From Epiperipatus broadwayi (taxonomy: Eukaryota > Onychophora > Udeonychophora > Euonychophora > Peripatidae), in contig JAQFVV010000027.1 of assembly GCA_028023455.1 (NCBI GenBank), forward strand, positions 8,121,845 through 8,185,844: DNA of 64,000 nucleotides. Reading direction: 5' to 3'. The notes below the pieces were generated by a model, which ran no database searches, had not been told where the DNA came from, and was given only the letters and a program-made list of their open reading frames with translations. Position 1 is the first letter of the stretch. The number at the start of each line of letters is the position of its first letter. Below are positions 10,225 through 23,893 of the stretch, one piece after another. The position numbers were made by a program, and so were the translations under genes.

Positions 10225-11425
10225 TCAGGTTATTAGCGCAATACAAAGTTTGGCTGCTAAGAGCATCAGTTTTAAGTTTAAAACTTAACCCTCACTGATG
10301 AAGTCAAAAAGTGATTAGTCTAGAAATGTGGATTTTGTAGTGCTGTACCATCTGGTATCCATTGCTTATTCACATTTATAGTAGATAGCTCTAGAGTAGG
10401 ATAAAGATAATGGACACATTTGAGAGGGCATGTGATCTTGCTGGTATTCTTTGGCCAAGTGATTCTATATATAACGTTTCTAAACTAGTGAAACTTTTTT
10501 TTCCTTAGTATTACCTTCTTTATATTTTCTTGTGATGCCTTATACTCATCATAAAAATTCTTAAATCTTTATTTTTGTAGACTTTTATCATTTGCATTCC
10601 TATAGGCATAAAACTATTTTACACCATAGTTTTCTTAACTTGGATGATCTTCACTTTCCAGACAAAGGTAACAGACATTAGGTGGTCCTCTCCTATCATA
10701 CATTATTTCAATAGTGTCTCTTCAAGTTAAACTTTTTTCCCTCAGCACAATTATACCATCTACTATAAACTTTATTTAATCAATAGATTCCATATGATCA
10801 CACTTAATAAATCTCTCCAATGCTGTCCTATCCAATATCCCAAAAATGGTTGCACTTAATAAATCCCCATCCAATGGTATCCTAGCTAGTATCCCCAAAA
10901 TGGTTTGTGATTTATGACTTTAGATACTAAATTGTCATACTCAATAAATCCCTATCAAATATCTCTTCGGTAGTTTGTTTCTTGTCATCAGTGAAGAGCT
11001 TTGAATCTGGGAGTAGTGTGCCAAAATCTTTTGAATCTAATGTATCTTTCATCTAACTATCACTTTTACTTCTTTGTTTTATTATAGATCATTATAATTT
11101 ATGATACTGAACTGGTTTCAGACCTATATGACTATCCAGGCAAAGTATCTTAGATTGGAAACATTAACATGTTTTTCAATTTGAGTTAGTAGCTCGGCAA
11201 TAAAGAAAAAAAAACAAAAAGATGGCTGTTAGAGGAATGTTGCATTATATCAAAAAAAATCCAGATGCACTGCTCCCATATCCAAAAAAAAATCCCCTGA
11301 TGAAATCTGTGTTTAAAACTACTCTGGTACAATGGATAGGACAGAACTTGATAGGGATTTATTGAGCTGTCATCTGGTATCTAATGATTAATAAAGTTAT
11401 CATTAACCCTAAATATCTGCTACTT
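10225..11425. repeat. degraded T-family copies
   Basis: Several decayed T segments: CCTCACTGATGAAGTC near 10290, an inverted GTCATCAGTGAAGAGCTTTG near 10985, and a plus-strand segment 11100-11420 with CTGATGAAATCTG near 11297 and AGGGATTTATTGAG near 11350. The individual boundaries are unclear. Confidence 0.5.
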
Positions 11426-11889
11426 AGACCATCTCACTTTATAGAAAAACATTCTTCAGTACTTTATAGAGTTCCTGTGCACCATTTTGTCTGATACATT
11501 ATGGTATTAATTTTTTTTTTATTGAACCTTTAAATGTAATCTTAGAGATGTCTATGAAAATGAAAAGGTAGGGTAATAAATTATTTATTATTTACTATTT
11601 GGTTTAGGCTTTATAATAAATTTTATGCTTCCTTGTAATTTATACGCTGTGCATCAGTGAAAAGGTGACTGATTCTTTCCTCGAACTACCTGCTGCTCTT
11701 GTTATGAAGTAATATGCTTTAATTATTCACCGCCAAAATTTTAATCTAGCATGTACGGATTAAGAATTGTAATGTGAAATATGACAGTATGTTGTGAACC
11801 TTTTTTCGATTGTCTTCAGTATTCTCTCTTCCAACACAAAATCTTGCAAACCACTTTAAAAAGTTATTCTCACGACCATACACAGATTG
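11426..11889. other. anonymous spacer
   Basis: No feature was recognised between the T cluster and LINE-B. Confidence 0.35.
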
Positions 11890-13769
11890 AATTATTTCAA
11901 CCTTTTCGATTCAGTTTTGACCAACTTAAAACAAAAGTTAATATTACTCTTTTTACTCTCCATACTATTTCTCCATCTCTCTAACTCCATATTCTTTATT
12001 AATAAATCTATTCTTTTATCCCATTCCTTACTACTATAACACTCTACAATCCTCTTAACACAATCATCCCATCTTTTGTACAAATATACTGATATGAATT
12101 CTGTATCCAAATCTTTTGCATACTGCATTATCTTTCTCACTCATCTTGTTACCTGCCCTTTGCTCACAACCCAATTAAATACTATTTTGGCTATTCTTTT
12201 ATTATTCATAAACTGCAATCTACCAAACATTTTCATTTTACTTTTTGCATCTCTCATATGAAAACTTGACCATCCCATTTCTCCTTGAATTGCCTCCCTT
12301 GCTGTCCATACTTCTGCATCCAATGCATGCCTTTCTACTTCCCTTTGAACTTTTTCTAAGTAATTTAATATCTCTTTACTAACATATAATGCATCATTAC
12401 CATATATGTTAACCCTGCTACTGCAACTCCTTTCCCTATAATTCTAGCTGCATCATATTTATTATATGAAAACACTGTTAATTTTTTTATCAATCCCTTT
12501 CTTTTCTTTGCTTCATTTATCAATTTTTTCTCCCATTCATCCAAATAATTTTTTTGATTACTTAAAATAATTTCCAAATAACTATATCTATTCACCACAC
12601 TTAATATCTCCCAATAAAAATTCTACATCTTCTCTTTCCCCAGTATTAACCATCATTATATTTGATTTTTCTTCACTAAATTTAATCCCCATCTCTTTAC
12701 CCACCCTTGCACATGTCCTCAGCATAACTTCCATATCTTCTCTTTTTTCTGCACACAAAAATATATCATCCGCAAAAAAAAGACCTGACAAAATATATAC
12801 TCCCTTACTACCTATTAACGGTATCTCTATCCCTCTTCCTAATCTTTCTATTGCTCTTTCCATTTCACTCAAATACAACACAAACAAAATAGGTGACATA
12901 GGGCATCCTTGCTTTAGTCCCACCCCATTTTTAACTTTAACTGATTCTATATTTCCTAATTGATATATATAATAATTATTTTCAAATTGATATATATAAT
13001 AATTATTTTCATATAATTTCTTAATAATATCTATTAAAGCTTTATCCATTCCCAAATTTGCTAAACTTATTTCATATAATTTCTTAATAATATCTATTAA
13101 AGCTTTATCCATTCCCAAATTTGCTAAACTTACCCATAATCTATTTCTATTTACTCTATCATATGCCTTCTTTATATCTATAAAACTCATATATAACTGT
13201 CTCCCTGAATTCCTACTCATATCCATAAGTTGTGTAATTACAAATAAACTATCTCCTATATGCCTATCTAATCAAAAACCTCCTTCCATTTCCCCCACTA
13301 CATTATTCCCTTCCATCCATTTTACAACTCTACTAGCCACTATATATGAGAAAACTTTATATAAAACTGATATTACCGCTATTGGTCTATAATTATTCAA
13401 CTTTCTATGATCCTTATCTTTTCCTTTAAATAATAACCTTACTGTTGTATTACTCCAACTACTTGGAAAAACTCTATTCTGTGCCATTTTGTTAAAACAG
13501 GATAATAACTTTACTTTTGCCCTATATCCTAAATTCAATACCATCTCTGCTGCCCATCTATCTAAACCTCTTGCCTTTCCACTTTTCAATTTCTTCCCTG
13601 CCTCATTCAGTTCATTTTCTGAAAACCTAATATTCCCATTACTATATGCTTTCATGTTTTCTATCACTCTATCGTTCACATCTAACATCTTTTCTATATT
13701 CATTACATAACTATTTAAGATTCTCACTAAATCTTCTCTAGAGCTACACTCTATGACAATTCCAATCAT
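11890..13769 (-). pseudogene. LINE-B non-LTR reverse transcriptase, copy A (5'-truncated, broken)
   Basis: Only RT and downstream sequence remain; no endonuclease was found, as expected from 5' truncation. RT signs in order: GLDRWAAE, NNYRPIAVISVLYK, FIDIKKAYDRV, GVGLKQGCPMSPILF, catalytic FADD, and a C-terminal region with GWSSFHMRDAKSK. Lesions: an in-frame TGA near 13268; a frameshift near 12590 where copy B (32540) keeps five extra bases; another frameshift near 12410. Two in-frame tandem duplications sit between the AYDRV and KQGCP boxes. Matches copy B at 31.5-32.6 kb over the 3' half. The LINE clade was not assigned. Confidence 0.88.
12958..13133. repeat. two in-frame tandem duplications inside LINE-B
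   Basis: A 27-bp unit occurs twice (about 12958-13011), followed by a 63-bp unit twice (about 13008-13133). Both lengths are multiples of three, so the RT frame stays open with 9- and 21-residue repeats (ENNYYIYQ and SLANLGMDKALIDI types). Confidence 0.9.
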
Positions 13770-15100
13770 AATTCTAAGTAATATTAAGTTGTGTTGATCA
13801 GGAAATATAGCTATGCTTTTAGAAATATGAACAAAATATTTTTCTTTTTCATAGCTTGATTAACTCATGAATTCTAGTGCAATAGTAGAAGGTCAAACCG
13901 AATGTGAAAAACATAACAATATAACAATATATATATTGAATGGACGGCACTTGTGCAATGGAAAATCATTGGATGTCAGTTGTAATGGATGAGATTGTGA
14001 TGCTAAACTCTTATTTAATGATCCTATAGATTTGGGCAGTGATTGTGATGAACTGCATCTGTGCATGAGAAGATAAATTTTAAGCGCAAGTAAAATATGG
14101 TCCAATCATTGATTAATAATTGTAATATTACCTATCTGACTAGCTGTATATAAAATATGCATAGATACCAAAGAGGAATAATAAAAGACATTAATTGATT
14201 TACTCTCGGGCCTTAACATGACCAGTGAGATTTAATTACTCACCAAAATATAAATTGGAAGCAAAGGGAATTTTATTAAATCCAACCTATATTTTCAGAT
14301 GGATGATTATATGTAAAACAATTATTAATTAGTTGTGGCTTATACAAGTAATTATAAAATTGAATATTGGAAAAACACAAAAATTATCGTATAAGTAATT
14401 CTGTTTCAAGCATTGCATATTGACCTTTGTACTGAAAGAAGAAAAATAACTAAATAAATCACAAAGTCATTTTATATAAAACAAATGGTATACTCTTTAT
14501 TTTAATTGTGGTTTAACTTTCTTTTCAAATGGCAATAGTTATATTCAAACACATACAATATTTGTTTTCTAAGTTTCCATTTTAATTCAATATTATTCAA
14601 ATTCACAATGTTTGCTAACAATAGGCATGGATTCGCATTTGTATCTAAATAAGAACCATTTACTGTTCAACATACAGAAAGATGCAATAATAGGAGAATA
14701 ATGAAAACCATGATAGTTTCTTAAAATAACAGATCAGAATCATAGATATGTTCCTTAAGGTTAAATCACTTAACTATACACAAAATTTTTAGTATTCTCT
14801 TCATATTGTGTTGGATATGAGGAAATATCCACATATAACATAAATATCAAATGTCTACTACTGATGCACATTTTTAAACTTATCTTATGATGAAGTCATG
14901 AACTAATTTCTGAAGGAAAATATTAAATAATTATATTAAATACTAATACAAGACATTATGTATATATTTATAAATGATTCTTATGAGAACAAAAGACGAT
15001 ATATTTAATTTCTAACATTCATTGTGTACTACATATATAGCATACATATACAATGCATTTAAATTAAACCAACAACAGTGTTTAATGATAAATTATATCT
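13770..15100. other. anonymous AT-rich sequence
   Basis: No exon, RNA or repeat family was recognised. Confidence 0.4.
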
Positions 15101-15108
15101 AGTATATT

Positions 15109-15168
15109 ACAGCCTTAGTAAATATTACTTAATATAATAATGTGCGTTTAATAAAATTTCTAATTACA
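15109..15168. repeat. 60-bp direct repeat, left copy
   Basis: Nearly identical (one visible difference) to 15457-15516. The two copies are 348 bp apart and include CAGCCTTAGTAAATATTAC. No LTR hallmarks (TG...CA ends, primer site) were seen. Confidence 0.8.
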
Positions 15169-15456
15169 ACTTTAAAGTATCATAATAGATTTCTTACTAT
15201 AAGATCTTTCCATTGACTCGTTGTAAATCGTAAGATTTCGTGAGTATTAATGTATAATAAGAATTGTGGACTTAATTAGTGAAATATTGAATAGCTTCAC
15301 ACTCTTAGATCTAACCACTTCAGCTTCAGCTATTCATATATAAAAGTAGGTTGAAGTAAAGAAGGGTTACCCTCTTTTCTTCACAGCGTAAGCTTGTGGC
15401 TAAGACCTGTAGAGGTCCCTACCTTCGAATTTTTCAGATGCTTATTCCTAAGGTTA

Positions 15457-15516
15457 CAGCCTTAGTAAATATTACTTAATATAATAATGTGCGTTTAATA
15501 AAATTTATAATTATTA
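15457..15516. repeat. 60-bp direct repeat, right copy
   Basis: Partner of 15109-15168. It runs directly into the degenerate tandem array that follows. Confidence 0.8.
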
Positions 15517-15810
15517 TTTATGTTAATAAATTGAAATTTAAAATCAATTTATTTATATAACTGCATGTGAATTAAAGAACAACAAAAATGTTTTAATAAT
15601 AAATGACATCTAGTATTTTATTATTAATATTGATAAATTAAAAGTTTAAATCAGTTTACGTATATTATATATGTATATATTGCATGTGAATCAAAATAAA
15701 ACCGAAAATTTTAACACTAAATGAAATCTAATATGTTATTTATACTGATTGATTAAAACTTAAAGTTAGTTTACTTATATAAATGGTTAAATTTAAAATC
15801 AATGAATACA
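15500..15810. repeat. degenerate tandem array, about 125-bp unit
   Basis: About two and a half units, each with GCATGTGAATNAAA, an AAATGANATCTA block and a GATTNATTAAA.TTTAAA block. Related sequence also lies at 15040-15110, upstream of the 60-bp repeat. Confidence 0.6.
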
Positions 15811-17589
15811 AACAAAAAAAATGATCAAATTAATTACTATTTAATCTTCTTTGTTTGTTTGTTTTTTCATTTTAAAGTTTGACAATTATTTGACACATCT
15901 TTATCCATTCTAGCATAGACTGAATTAATATGCAAGATAATTTCAAATGACGAATGTGTGAATTCATAAGCCATTTGCAGATGATTGTCTCAGAGTATTC
16001 TTTTGTCCAGGCTAAGTCATAATGGATCAATTGGAAGTGAGACAGACTTTGAATATTTAGATAATACTTATATTGACTTGCTGTATATGAATAGCTATTC
16101 ATTTTTTCTGGTTGGTTTCCTCTCAAATACATGTGTATTAATAATTTGCTTCTCTTCCAATGGATATTACTTATTGGGTAGGATAAGATGCAGGAACTAA
16201 ATCCCAAGATCACAGCTTCCTTTTTTGCCATGCCATTTTTTTAATGAAAATCCAACTAGCGTATTCTGATTACACCAAAAAAAAATGTATATTAAATAGC
16301 AACAAAGTTTTGGTTCTTTATACTAATGGTGATAGTCAATAATAATAATCTCCACTGCTAGTGTTATCTCAGTGATTCATGCACTATTGATGTCATTCTA
16401 TCGTTATAACAATTTTTGACTTTCAAATATTAAAGTTTAAAAAAAAAAATATTACAGACACATGTTTCACAGTTGTTTTTTGTTTTAAATATATATAAAT
16501 AATAAAATTACATTGCAAATAATTTCTAAACAAATGTACAATGAAAACACATTTAATAATTCTATATGCCAATGTTTTAATCTTTGATATTACTAAATGC
16601 AAATACTTTAAATACAAACCAATTATCTTTGTAAAATCTATATATATATATATATATCAAAACAAGAATGCTGTTTCACATGTGTATTTATTCTAAGAGC
16701 TATTTACCCTCCCATCTTAAAAAACGGCAAATGTATAAAAAAATCGATCTTATATTTTTTCTAGAAAAATATAGCAAAAAGTTTAGTTTATGACTTTACA
16801 AGAAAATCATTATTTTCTATAACTGAAAAAAAATATATATAAAGTGAAACCTTCATTATTGATTTCATAATTTTAGATTATGATTTAAATATATCACTGG
16901 TATTTATTTAAAGCTGGCATCTATTAAAAATATTACATTTTTAATTTTTGGAATGATGTTGTTGTATAAAGTGTGATAATAGCTTGAAGCAGTCTTAATA
17001 AATTGGAAAACGTGGCTAATCCTTATGATCTGTTATCTAGCCCGTGAAAAGTATTATTCAATCCTTATGAAGAAAAAAACATTCGGGCTTAAATGAAAGC
17101 TGTGCAACAAATAAGATACAGTGGGCTGAGCTGCTTAATCAATCCAAAAAATCAGAATATAAATAGTTGAGTTGGAAGTCAGAGGGGATTCAAAAAAAAG
17201 ATTTTTACAGGGTATTTTAAAGAAGGTTGTTTTGAAAAAATTTTCAGAAAAAAGATTTTTAAGAGCAGTTAAAGAAGTAAGAAAAGTGAAGAGTTAAAAG
17301 TTAAAATTTTCATCTAAGGGTTGCTTGACTCTTTAATTGACAGCTGATCTTAAGGAACTTTAGAATATAATATTTATAGCCACTGTTAATGATGGAAAAA
17401 GAAAACGTTATTAAGGAAAACATAACGATGGAAGGCTAAACGGTAACAGCTTCTCTTCATCCAAAAGCCATGGTTTTCCGAGATTTATTTGCCTGGGTAA
17501 ACATCATGGAAAGTAGACAATGCCATTCAGCTGAAATACAATGACCCCTTTTTGATGGAACAGACTGGATATAAAAAAAATGAAGGTAA
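15811..17589. other. anonymous AT-rich sequence
   Basis: Contains short open frames without recognisable similarity, a TA microsatellite near 16640-16660 and poly-A tracts. No supported gene. Confidence 0.4.
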
Positions 17590-17875
17590 CAATTTTATAA
17601 AATATTTTATATTTATATGTGTTTATAAAGGACAAACAAAACGCCTTTCTTAGAAAAGAAAAAAAATTATGAATAAAAAATAGCTACGTAAAAATACATT
17701 TATTAATAATAAATTGTAAATGCTAGATGTCTTAAATGTTAATAATCAAAAGGTATTTTATTCAATACTTATACGTGTTTATAAAAATAAAAATAAAACA
17801 GAACAAACATCTTTCTTAAAATGAATTATATGAAAATACATTTTATTAATGATAAATTATAAAAGAGCATTTTCA
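17590..17875. repeat. degenerate tandem pair, about 165-bp unit
   Basis: Two successive segments share TATTTTAT...TTTATA.GTGTTTATAAA, ACAAAC.NCTTTCTTA and AAAATACATTTATTAAT.ATAAATT blocks. Confidence 0.5.
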
Positions 17876-18119
17876 ATGAGGCAAATCATAAATGATTAAC
17901 TTCTTATATGCAGAAGCATCTAGATTTTTAAAAAAACTAAAAACGAATACATATAATGATTTATATTACTGATATACAAATAAATATACCTAGAAGAGTC
18001 AGAAATACTGAGCTATTACATATAACTCTTACTGGCTAATGAATAAATGCAACTGCTGATCAATTTATAGGTAGAAATATACATCTGTGGCAGATCAAAG
18101 AACTACATTTAACTAAATA

Positions 18120-18500
18120 AAAATTACAAATACTTACATGTATCTCGATGGTATATAAATAAAATAATGAAACTTATGCACATAAATGCACCACAAACCC
18201 TGAATTGTTTACATTACTTGATTTGATAAATTTAAAAAAATAATGAAATACTATATGGATTATAAATGCCTAACTGCATATTATTTGTATCTGGATAAAA
18301 TAATAAAGTTTATGTCTATGAATATACATCTATATTTGACTAAATTATAAATGCTCCACAAACCTAGAATTACTGAGTTTAAATGTTTATCAACCTGTAA
18401 TAAATTTAAAAAATAATGAAATACTATATGGATTATAAATGCTTACCTGCATATTGATTTTATGTGAAGAAAATAATGAAACTTATGCATATAAATGCAC
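18120..18500. repeat. degenerate tandem array, about 170-bp unit
   Basis: The block ATAATGAAATACTATATGG, continuing into TTATAAATGC, appears at 18240 and 18411. The flanking AATAATGAAACTTATGCA also recurs. Units are interrupted by indels. Confidence 0.6.
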
Positions 18501-18660
18501 ATTTACTACTTGAATTCTTTACCCAAGATAAATCAAAATGAGCCTTCATTTGAAATGAAGGATGAACTTTATTAGAATGACTTGTAAATGAACTATTGAT
18601 CAACAAACTGCTTCTAACCTTTTCATAAATGAACTGAAAATGAGTCATCACATAGATATT

Positions 18661-21600
18661 AAAGAACTATTGAAAGAAAGACTTTATTATACAACAAATT
18701 ACATTCTTTAAGTGCTACTATTGGATGCAAACCAAGATACACAATGGACTGCAAATAAAATATTTGTTGAATTAAGTGGAACTCTGAATTAAATGCTATC
18801 AGTTGTCTTTATTATTATCTCTGTTGTCTTAATATATCACACTCCTCTCTGGGAATTAACTAAATAACTAAAGATGTAAATGGTTAAAAAACTTGCATTC
18901 TTTAATTCATATTGTACTATTATTGGATGTATACTGTGCTGGTCGGATTTGTATGTTCACGTAACAAGATCTAGCATCTAGGCAAAAGTACCTCGAATCC
19001 ACTCGTGCGCAAGATACACGGGTCAGGAACACTCATGAACTCTGCCCTATTTGCCTATTTCCCAGATCTATAACATTATGAGCAACAATCCCGATGACAT
19101 CGATTAATTTACTTCTCATCCGCCAGCATCGAACATCGGAGACACACAAAAACTCTACTTAATAACGAGCTATATTTTATGAGCAATGAAGGCTCATGAC
19201 CTAGCATATTAATTATGTATTGAGCGGAGATCATCTAGTCATATTTAGCATAAGTAATAACTTAATATATTATCTTAACTAAAAGAAAGCAATGGTTCGA
19301 GTTTGATATATATTTAAGATTTATTAATAACAAAATTATGTCAGGTTATTTAGCCGACGTTAGCCTCATGAGTATTATATATATGTGTTTGATTCATATT
19401 TAACGATAACATTATAATTGCGGCTATGCCAATATATATATATATATGTGATTAAATGAATTAGCACTATTAGAATACATTGTTGGAATACTATTACACC
19501 TCCAGAGACGAAGAGCATTTACTTAATTTAAACAACAATTTTACAAGCAGATATTAAATTTGGTTACATTCAATATTATGATTAATTTGAGTTATAGATA
19601 ATTAATGCGCGAGATGGGTAATGAATAATTATATAAACGATACTAAATCTATCACATTAATACGTATATTAAACTAATGGAAATATGTCTGTTTAAAGAA
19701 ATCATTTCATTACGGCTTATGAATACTTCTAGGTGACTAATAAGAGACTGAAAGGCGGTGCATGCATGGCGGCTGATAGGGTTGGTCCAATTATGGATCC
19801 TGGAGTGTGCTTCATGAATTTTAAGAATGAAGTTGACCGATTTCCTCTGCAAACATAGGCAGAGTCGGTTTGACGAATGAAAGAATCCAAAATTCCCTAG
19901 AATGAGGTACAGGCGAATCATGGATGACAAAGAGTGGTCGGCAATGTCATTATTGGGCTGGTTTCCCAGATCGCTCCCCATATAAAGCATGCACGTAATA
20001 CCAAGTATGTCCCCAGGGTGGTTTTACAGCCTGGTTTAAGGACATTGAGAACGACGATGGGGCTCGACTGCGCGAATACCTCCATGTGAGAAAGAAGCAC
20101 AAATATATATATATGAAATGGCCTTTATGCACGTAATGCTTAATAATATAATATAAACAAAACTCTAAAGGTTAAAGATTATCTAACATATTTATTGTCC
20201 ACAAATTATGAAATAATCGGCGTAATGATATGGCTTCACCAAGCAAACATGGAGAATAATTATACTTAAATATAAAACTAAGCTCTTAAGATCCCCCTCC
20301 CCCTTACACTATGTTACTTAAGATTATTCATTACTTTTTACACATTTAATAAATCTCAATTTTGGTTAATCAATGCCCTTGTGAAAGTATATAATTGATT
20401 ACAAAATAAGTGGGTGGTGGTAATAGCTAAAATGGGTTTTACGTATATAATATAATTTAAGAATAAAAGATAGCGCATTATTTAGGAAGGAGAATGTGAA
20501 AAACAGACATCAAATCTGTTTTTCTACAGTAAACATGAAAAATATAATTAGTTTATTTATCTAAAATCCCGAGCACCTGGGCAAGTCGAATAAGACTTGT
20601 TTTGATCAAATTATAAATTATTTACCCAGTAAATGATGGGTGGGGAAACGAAAATAAATTATATGCTGGCGATTTTAGAATACTATTGGCATTTATTTTA
20701 AAATATAAATACATAAATCAAATTGAAAATTGGTTGCCGCTTGAAAGTAAAAGACAAGAAAAACCTTATATAGGAGGCTTAATCTAGATTAGTTATATAG
20801 AGTTATAGAATACATATTTGAAGACATTTAATATAGATTATTTAAAATATAAATATTACAGAGAAGGCAGGATTTAGGAATTATAAGCGGTCAAAGTTCT
20901 TTTACCTTGATTATTTGGAAGAGCGTTTCACTAGGAATCAATCCATCGGTATTATTTTACTAGATCTAGGGTAGCATTATTATTTGAGATAGCACTTCAC
21001 TTTCACTGGATAAATATATATAAAGTTCAGTAGTACGGGATGCAGAGCTTCGTTCATAGGAACAGCATATTAGAACGGAGGGACAAGGCGAAATTTCCTA
21101 CTCACGACACATTGAGTCTCCCCCCCCCCAATGGATTCAAATCCAGCAGTATTTATACTACTATTTTGAAGCTGTAACTTAGCAACTACTGCTGGACCTG
21201 AGGCGATTTAAGCACTTAAGTTTCATTTGGAATAGTTTGACCGGATACTCTTATCTAGTAAGATGTTTGAAACAATGCAAGTTTGTTATCAGTTTCTCGA
21301 ACGATTGTTTTAAAATATATCTTATGATTTTAAAACAAGCTAGCGTGGACAATTTCCACTAATGGGTTTATTTTATTATTACCAATTTGTAATCTTTTAT
21401 TTTAATCTAAGGGGTCTTCCGGGTAATTGTTTTTCGAGAGACTTTTTAACAAGATTGCATAATTTCTGGCTACAAAATGAAAAAATAATGTTTCATATAT
21501 AATACCTTATATATATATAATATAACTATTAATACATTCGCAATCTCCTACACTGAAATATATAGATATTATTATGAAATAAAATATTTTTAAATTAAAA

Positions 21601-21950
21601 TACATGTGTTTACATTATTTATGTTTATAATACTAATCAAAAGAAATATATATATTATTAGCTATGTATATACGTATGTAAAGGTGGGTTTGAATACAGT
21701 TAGATGATAGGATATTGGATGTGGGCTGTGAAGCAGGATCTGAGCATCAGATCTGCTTCAATACCAAGAAACAAGATAAATTAAAATGAATCTTCACATG
21801 GATATGAAGAAACTTTATTTGATGGACATTTATTTAAACCTGTTATTAAATAAAATTATTGTTACTTAAAATTAATTTTAGTTATCCAGTTGTTCAATTC
21901 TATTTTTTTGTTATTGCATCACTCATCATTCAGTGCACTTGTTCATGAGA
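18661..21950. other. anonymous sequence, slightly richer in G+C near 18.95-20.1 kb
   Basis: Several overlapping minus-strand open frames near 19650-20130 show no recognisable domain and were not called. A C-run at 21120-21129 and TA microsatellites near 19435, 20105 and 21510 are present. Confidence 0.35.
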
Positions 21951-22340
21951 ATCTCGTGCCTCCTGAGCTACATCTGGCATAACTAGATCTAGGTAAGTCA
22001 GGTTGTAGTGAGATGGAACTCTAGTGGCGCCGTTTGGAAAACCAAACAGAAATGTCTAGATGCTTCCAGTCTATATGGTGCTACATCCTCTGATGAGCAG
22101 GAAATATTGTTGTAGGGGGGTTAACATCTGCATTGGGGGTGCCAATTGATAATTCCTTCCTGCAACATGCTCATCAGGAAATTGTTACAACCGCGGTAAT
22201 AAAGGTTGTATGGCAGTCCGGTTACAATATCTATTTTTATATCACCTGCGCCATTTTCAAATCCCAAAATCATAAATAAATGCATATACAAAAAAAAAAA
22301 ATTGAAATAAATAACGATACAACTAACCACAACAACATAC
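21951..22340. repeat. possible repeat remnant with partial hammerhead-like words
   Basis: CTGATGAGCAGGAAAT at about 22090 and, on the minus strand, CCTGATGAGCATGTTGCAGG near 22175. Stem II is missing or GAAA is absent, so no ribozyme is called. TGGCGCCG near 22026 recalls a primer-binding site, but no LTR was found. Confidence 0.25.
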
Positions 22341-23769
22341 ATAAATAAACTCCTGTATCAAAATCAAACCAAAGATTTTTTTTTACGACAATAATGACAC
22401 TTTGATGGAAAGGGTCGGTCTTTCCAACCTTTACAATATATATATATTTGTAATCATAACAGTATTAGAGCAAAACATTCAAAATAATCTCATAATTTTT
22501 AAAAAAATATTAAAAAATTAAATATTTAAAAAATATATAAAAAAATTCTCTCAAAAATATAAATAAATCTATCTACAAGATATATAATATACATTTATAA
22601 AAAGAGACACTCTTCAAAATGTTTATCTCTGGAGATAAATTTCTGGGTTTTGAGGATAAAAATTTTGTTCCCTTGTTATATTTTTTTGTAGACATAAATA
22701 AGTAAAAAATTAGTACAGTAAATCATTATGGAAATTCATGAAAACATGTAAATATTCATTTTTTAAAAAAAAGTATAAAAAAGGTGGTACATATTATATG
22801 TTGCAGCATCCTATATACTAGTAGACACAATATATGGTGTGAAAAATTAATGGCAAGAATCCATTTTGAACTTCTTATAATAGACTTCATTTTTTAAATG
22901 TTTTTTTGAATTATCAGTTCTAAATAGAATTCCTTGACATACAAGGTTAAATCTAATTGGCTTAAAATTGATATGGGCAATTCTTTAGTTTTGTCATGCT
23001 AGGAATTTCATTCTTTTTATTACTTATGAATTTCAGTATATTGAGACCATCTAAAATACTTTATTTCATAGGTAAAATAAAAGAACAGATTCCCTGAATT
23101 CTTTTGTTTATAATTTTGTCAATGTATATGTGTTTCATCAAACTTTGAAGCATGGATCCCATGATAGAGGAATTGATGCTGCTAGAAACTCAGACTGCTT
23201 CACTTTTGATGATCTGTAGCGATTGTTTTATGGTTTTGTGTATATTGATGGTAAAACCAAAATATGACTTGATTGACATGAATTCTTAAAAATTATTAGA
23301 CATCAGAATTTTCTAATAAACTATAATGCCTTAACAAAAAGGAGAGGAAATACTTAATATGCACGTTCACTTTTGTCCTTTCCAATACTGTGCTTTTGAG
23401 AAATCAGAAACCTGCCCTTTTAAATATAATTTATTTATTTTTTTCCCCCATATTTTTGTAAAATTTAGTTAAAAATATATTTTTCAGTAAAAAGTGATAT
23501 ATTCATTTAGTTCTTATTTGAGTATATTTATTTTTGAGCAAAAAATTATTAGGTGAAAATTTATATAGGATCAGAAGGTTAACACTGCTTTTGTGAACCT
23601 GAAAATCAAAACTTTACACATAATTTATTTACAAATTTTTAATTTTTTAAAATCAATTTCAGTATTTGTACTTTAATAGGTGATGTATTCATTCAATTTT
23701 TAATCTTAAAATATTTGAATATAATCATTTCTGACACAAACAAAAAGCCTATTTTTAGAATTAAAAACA
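22341..23769. other. anonymous AT-rich sequence
   Basis: No gene, RNA or repeat was recognised. Confidence 0.4.
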
Positions 23770-23774
23770 CCTTT

Positions 23775-23893
23775 TTTTTTTTCTCATGTCATAGCACCGG
23801 CCGGGATGTAAACCCACAACCATCTGCAACCAATTACTTGCTTGCAAGGCAGCCATGATGACATCTCAGCTAACAACGCTTGACTAAAAACAC
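23775..23893 (-). repeat. tRNA-derived SINE (second type), copy 1
   Basis: On the minus strand a tRNA-like order is visible: GTTAGCTGAGATG (A-box-like), a CTTGCAAG region, then GGTTGTGGGTTTACATCCC (T-arm/B-box-like). The same sequence recurs at 42070-42165, so it is dispersed rather than a functional tRNA gene. Confidence 0.6.

Noticed and set aside
15109-15516. LTR pair
   Set aside because: The direct repeats are only 60 bp, lack TG...CA ends and enclose no primer site or coding sequence.
19652-20132. Three overlapping minus-strand frames
   Set aside because: No recognisable domain, no splice-site support, and frames overlap each other in different phases.
21951-22340. CTGATGAGCAGGAAAT and a TGGCGCCG primer-site-like word
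   Set aside because: The hammerhead stem II is missing, and no LTR pair or pol sequence surrounds the primer-site-like word.
23775-23893. Functional tRNA gene
   Set aside because: The arms do not pair properly and the same sequence is dispersed at 42070-42165, so a SINE is more likely. The same applies to 26345-26430.
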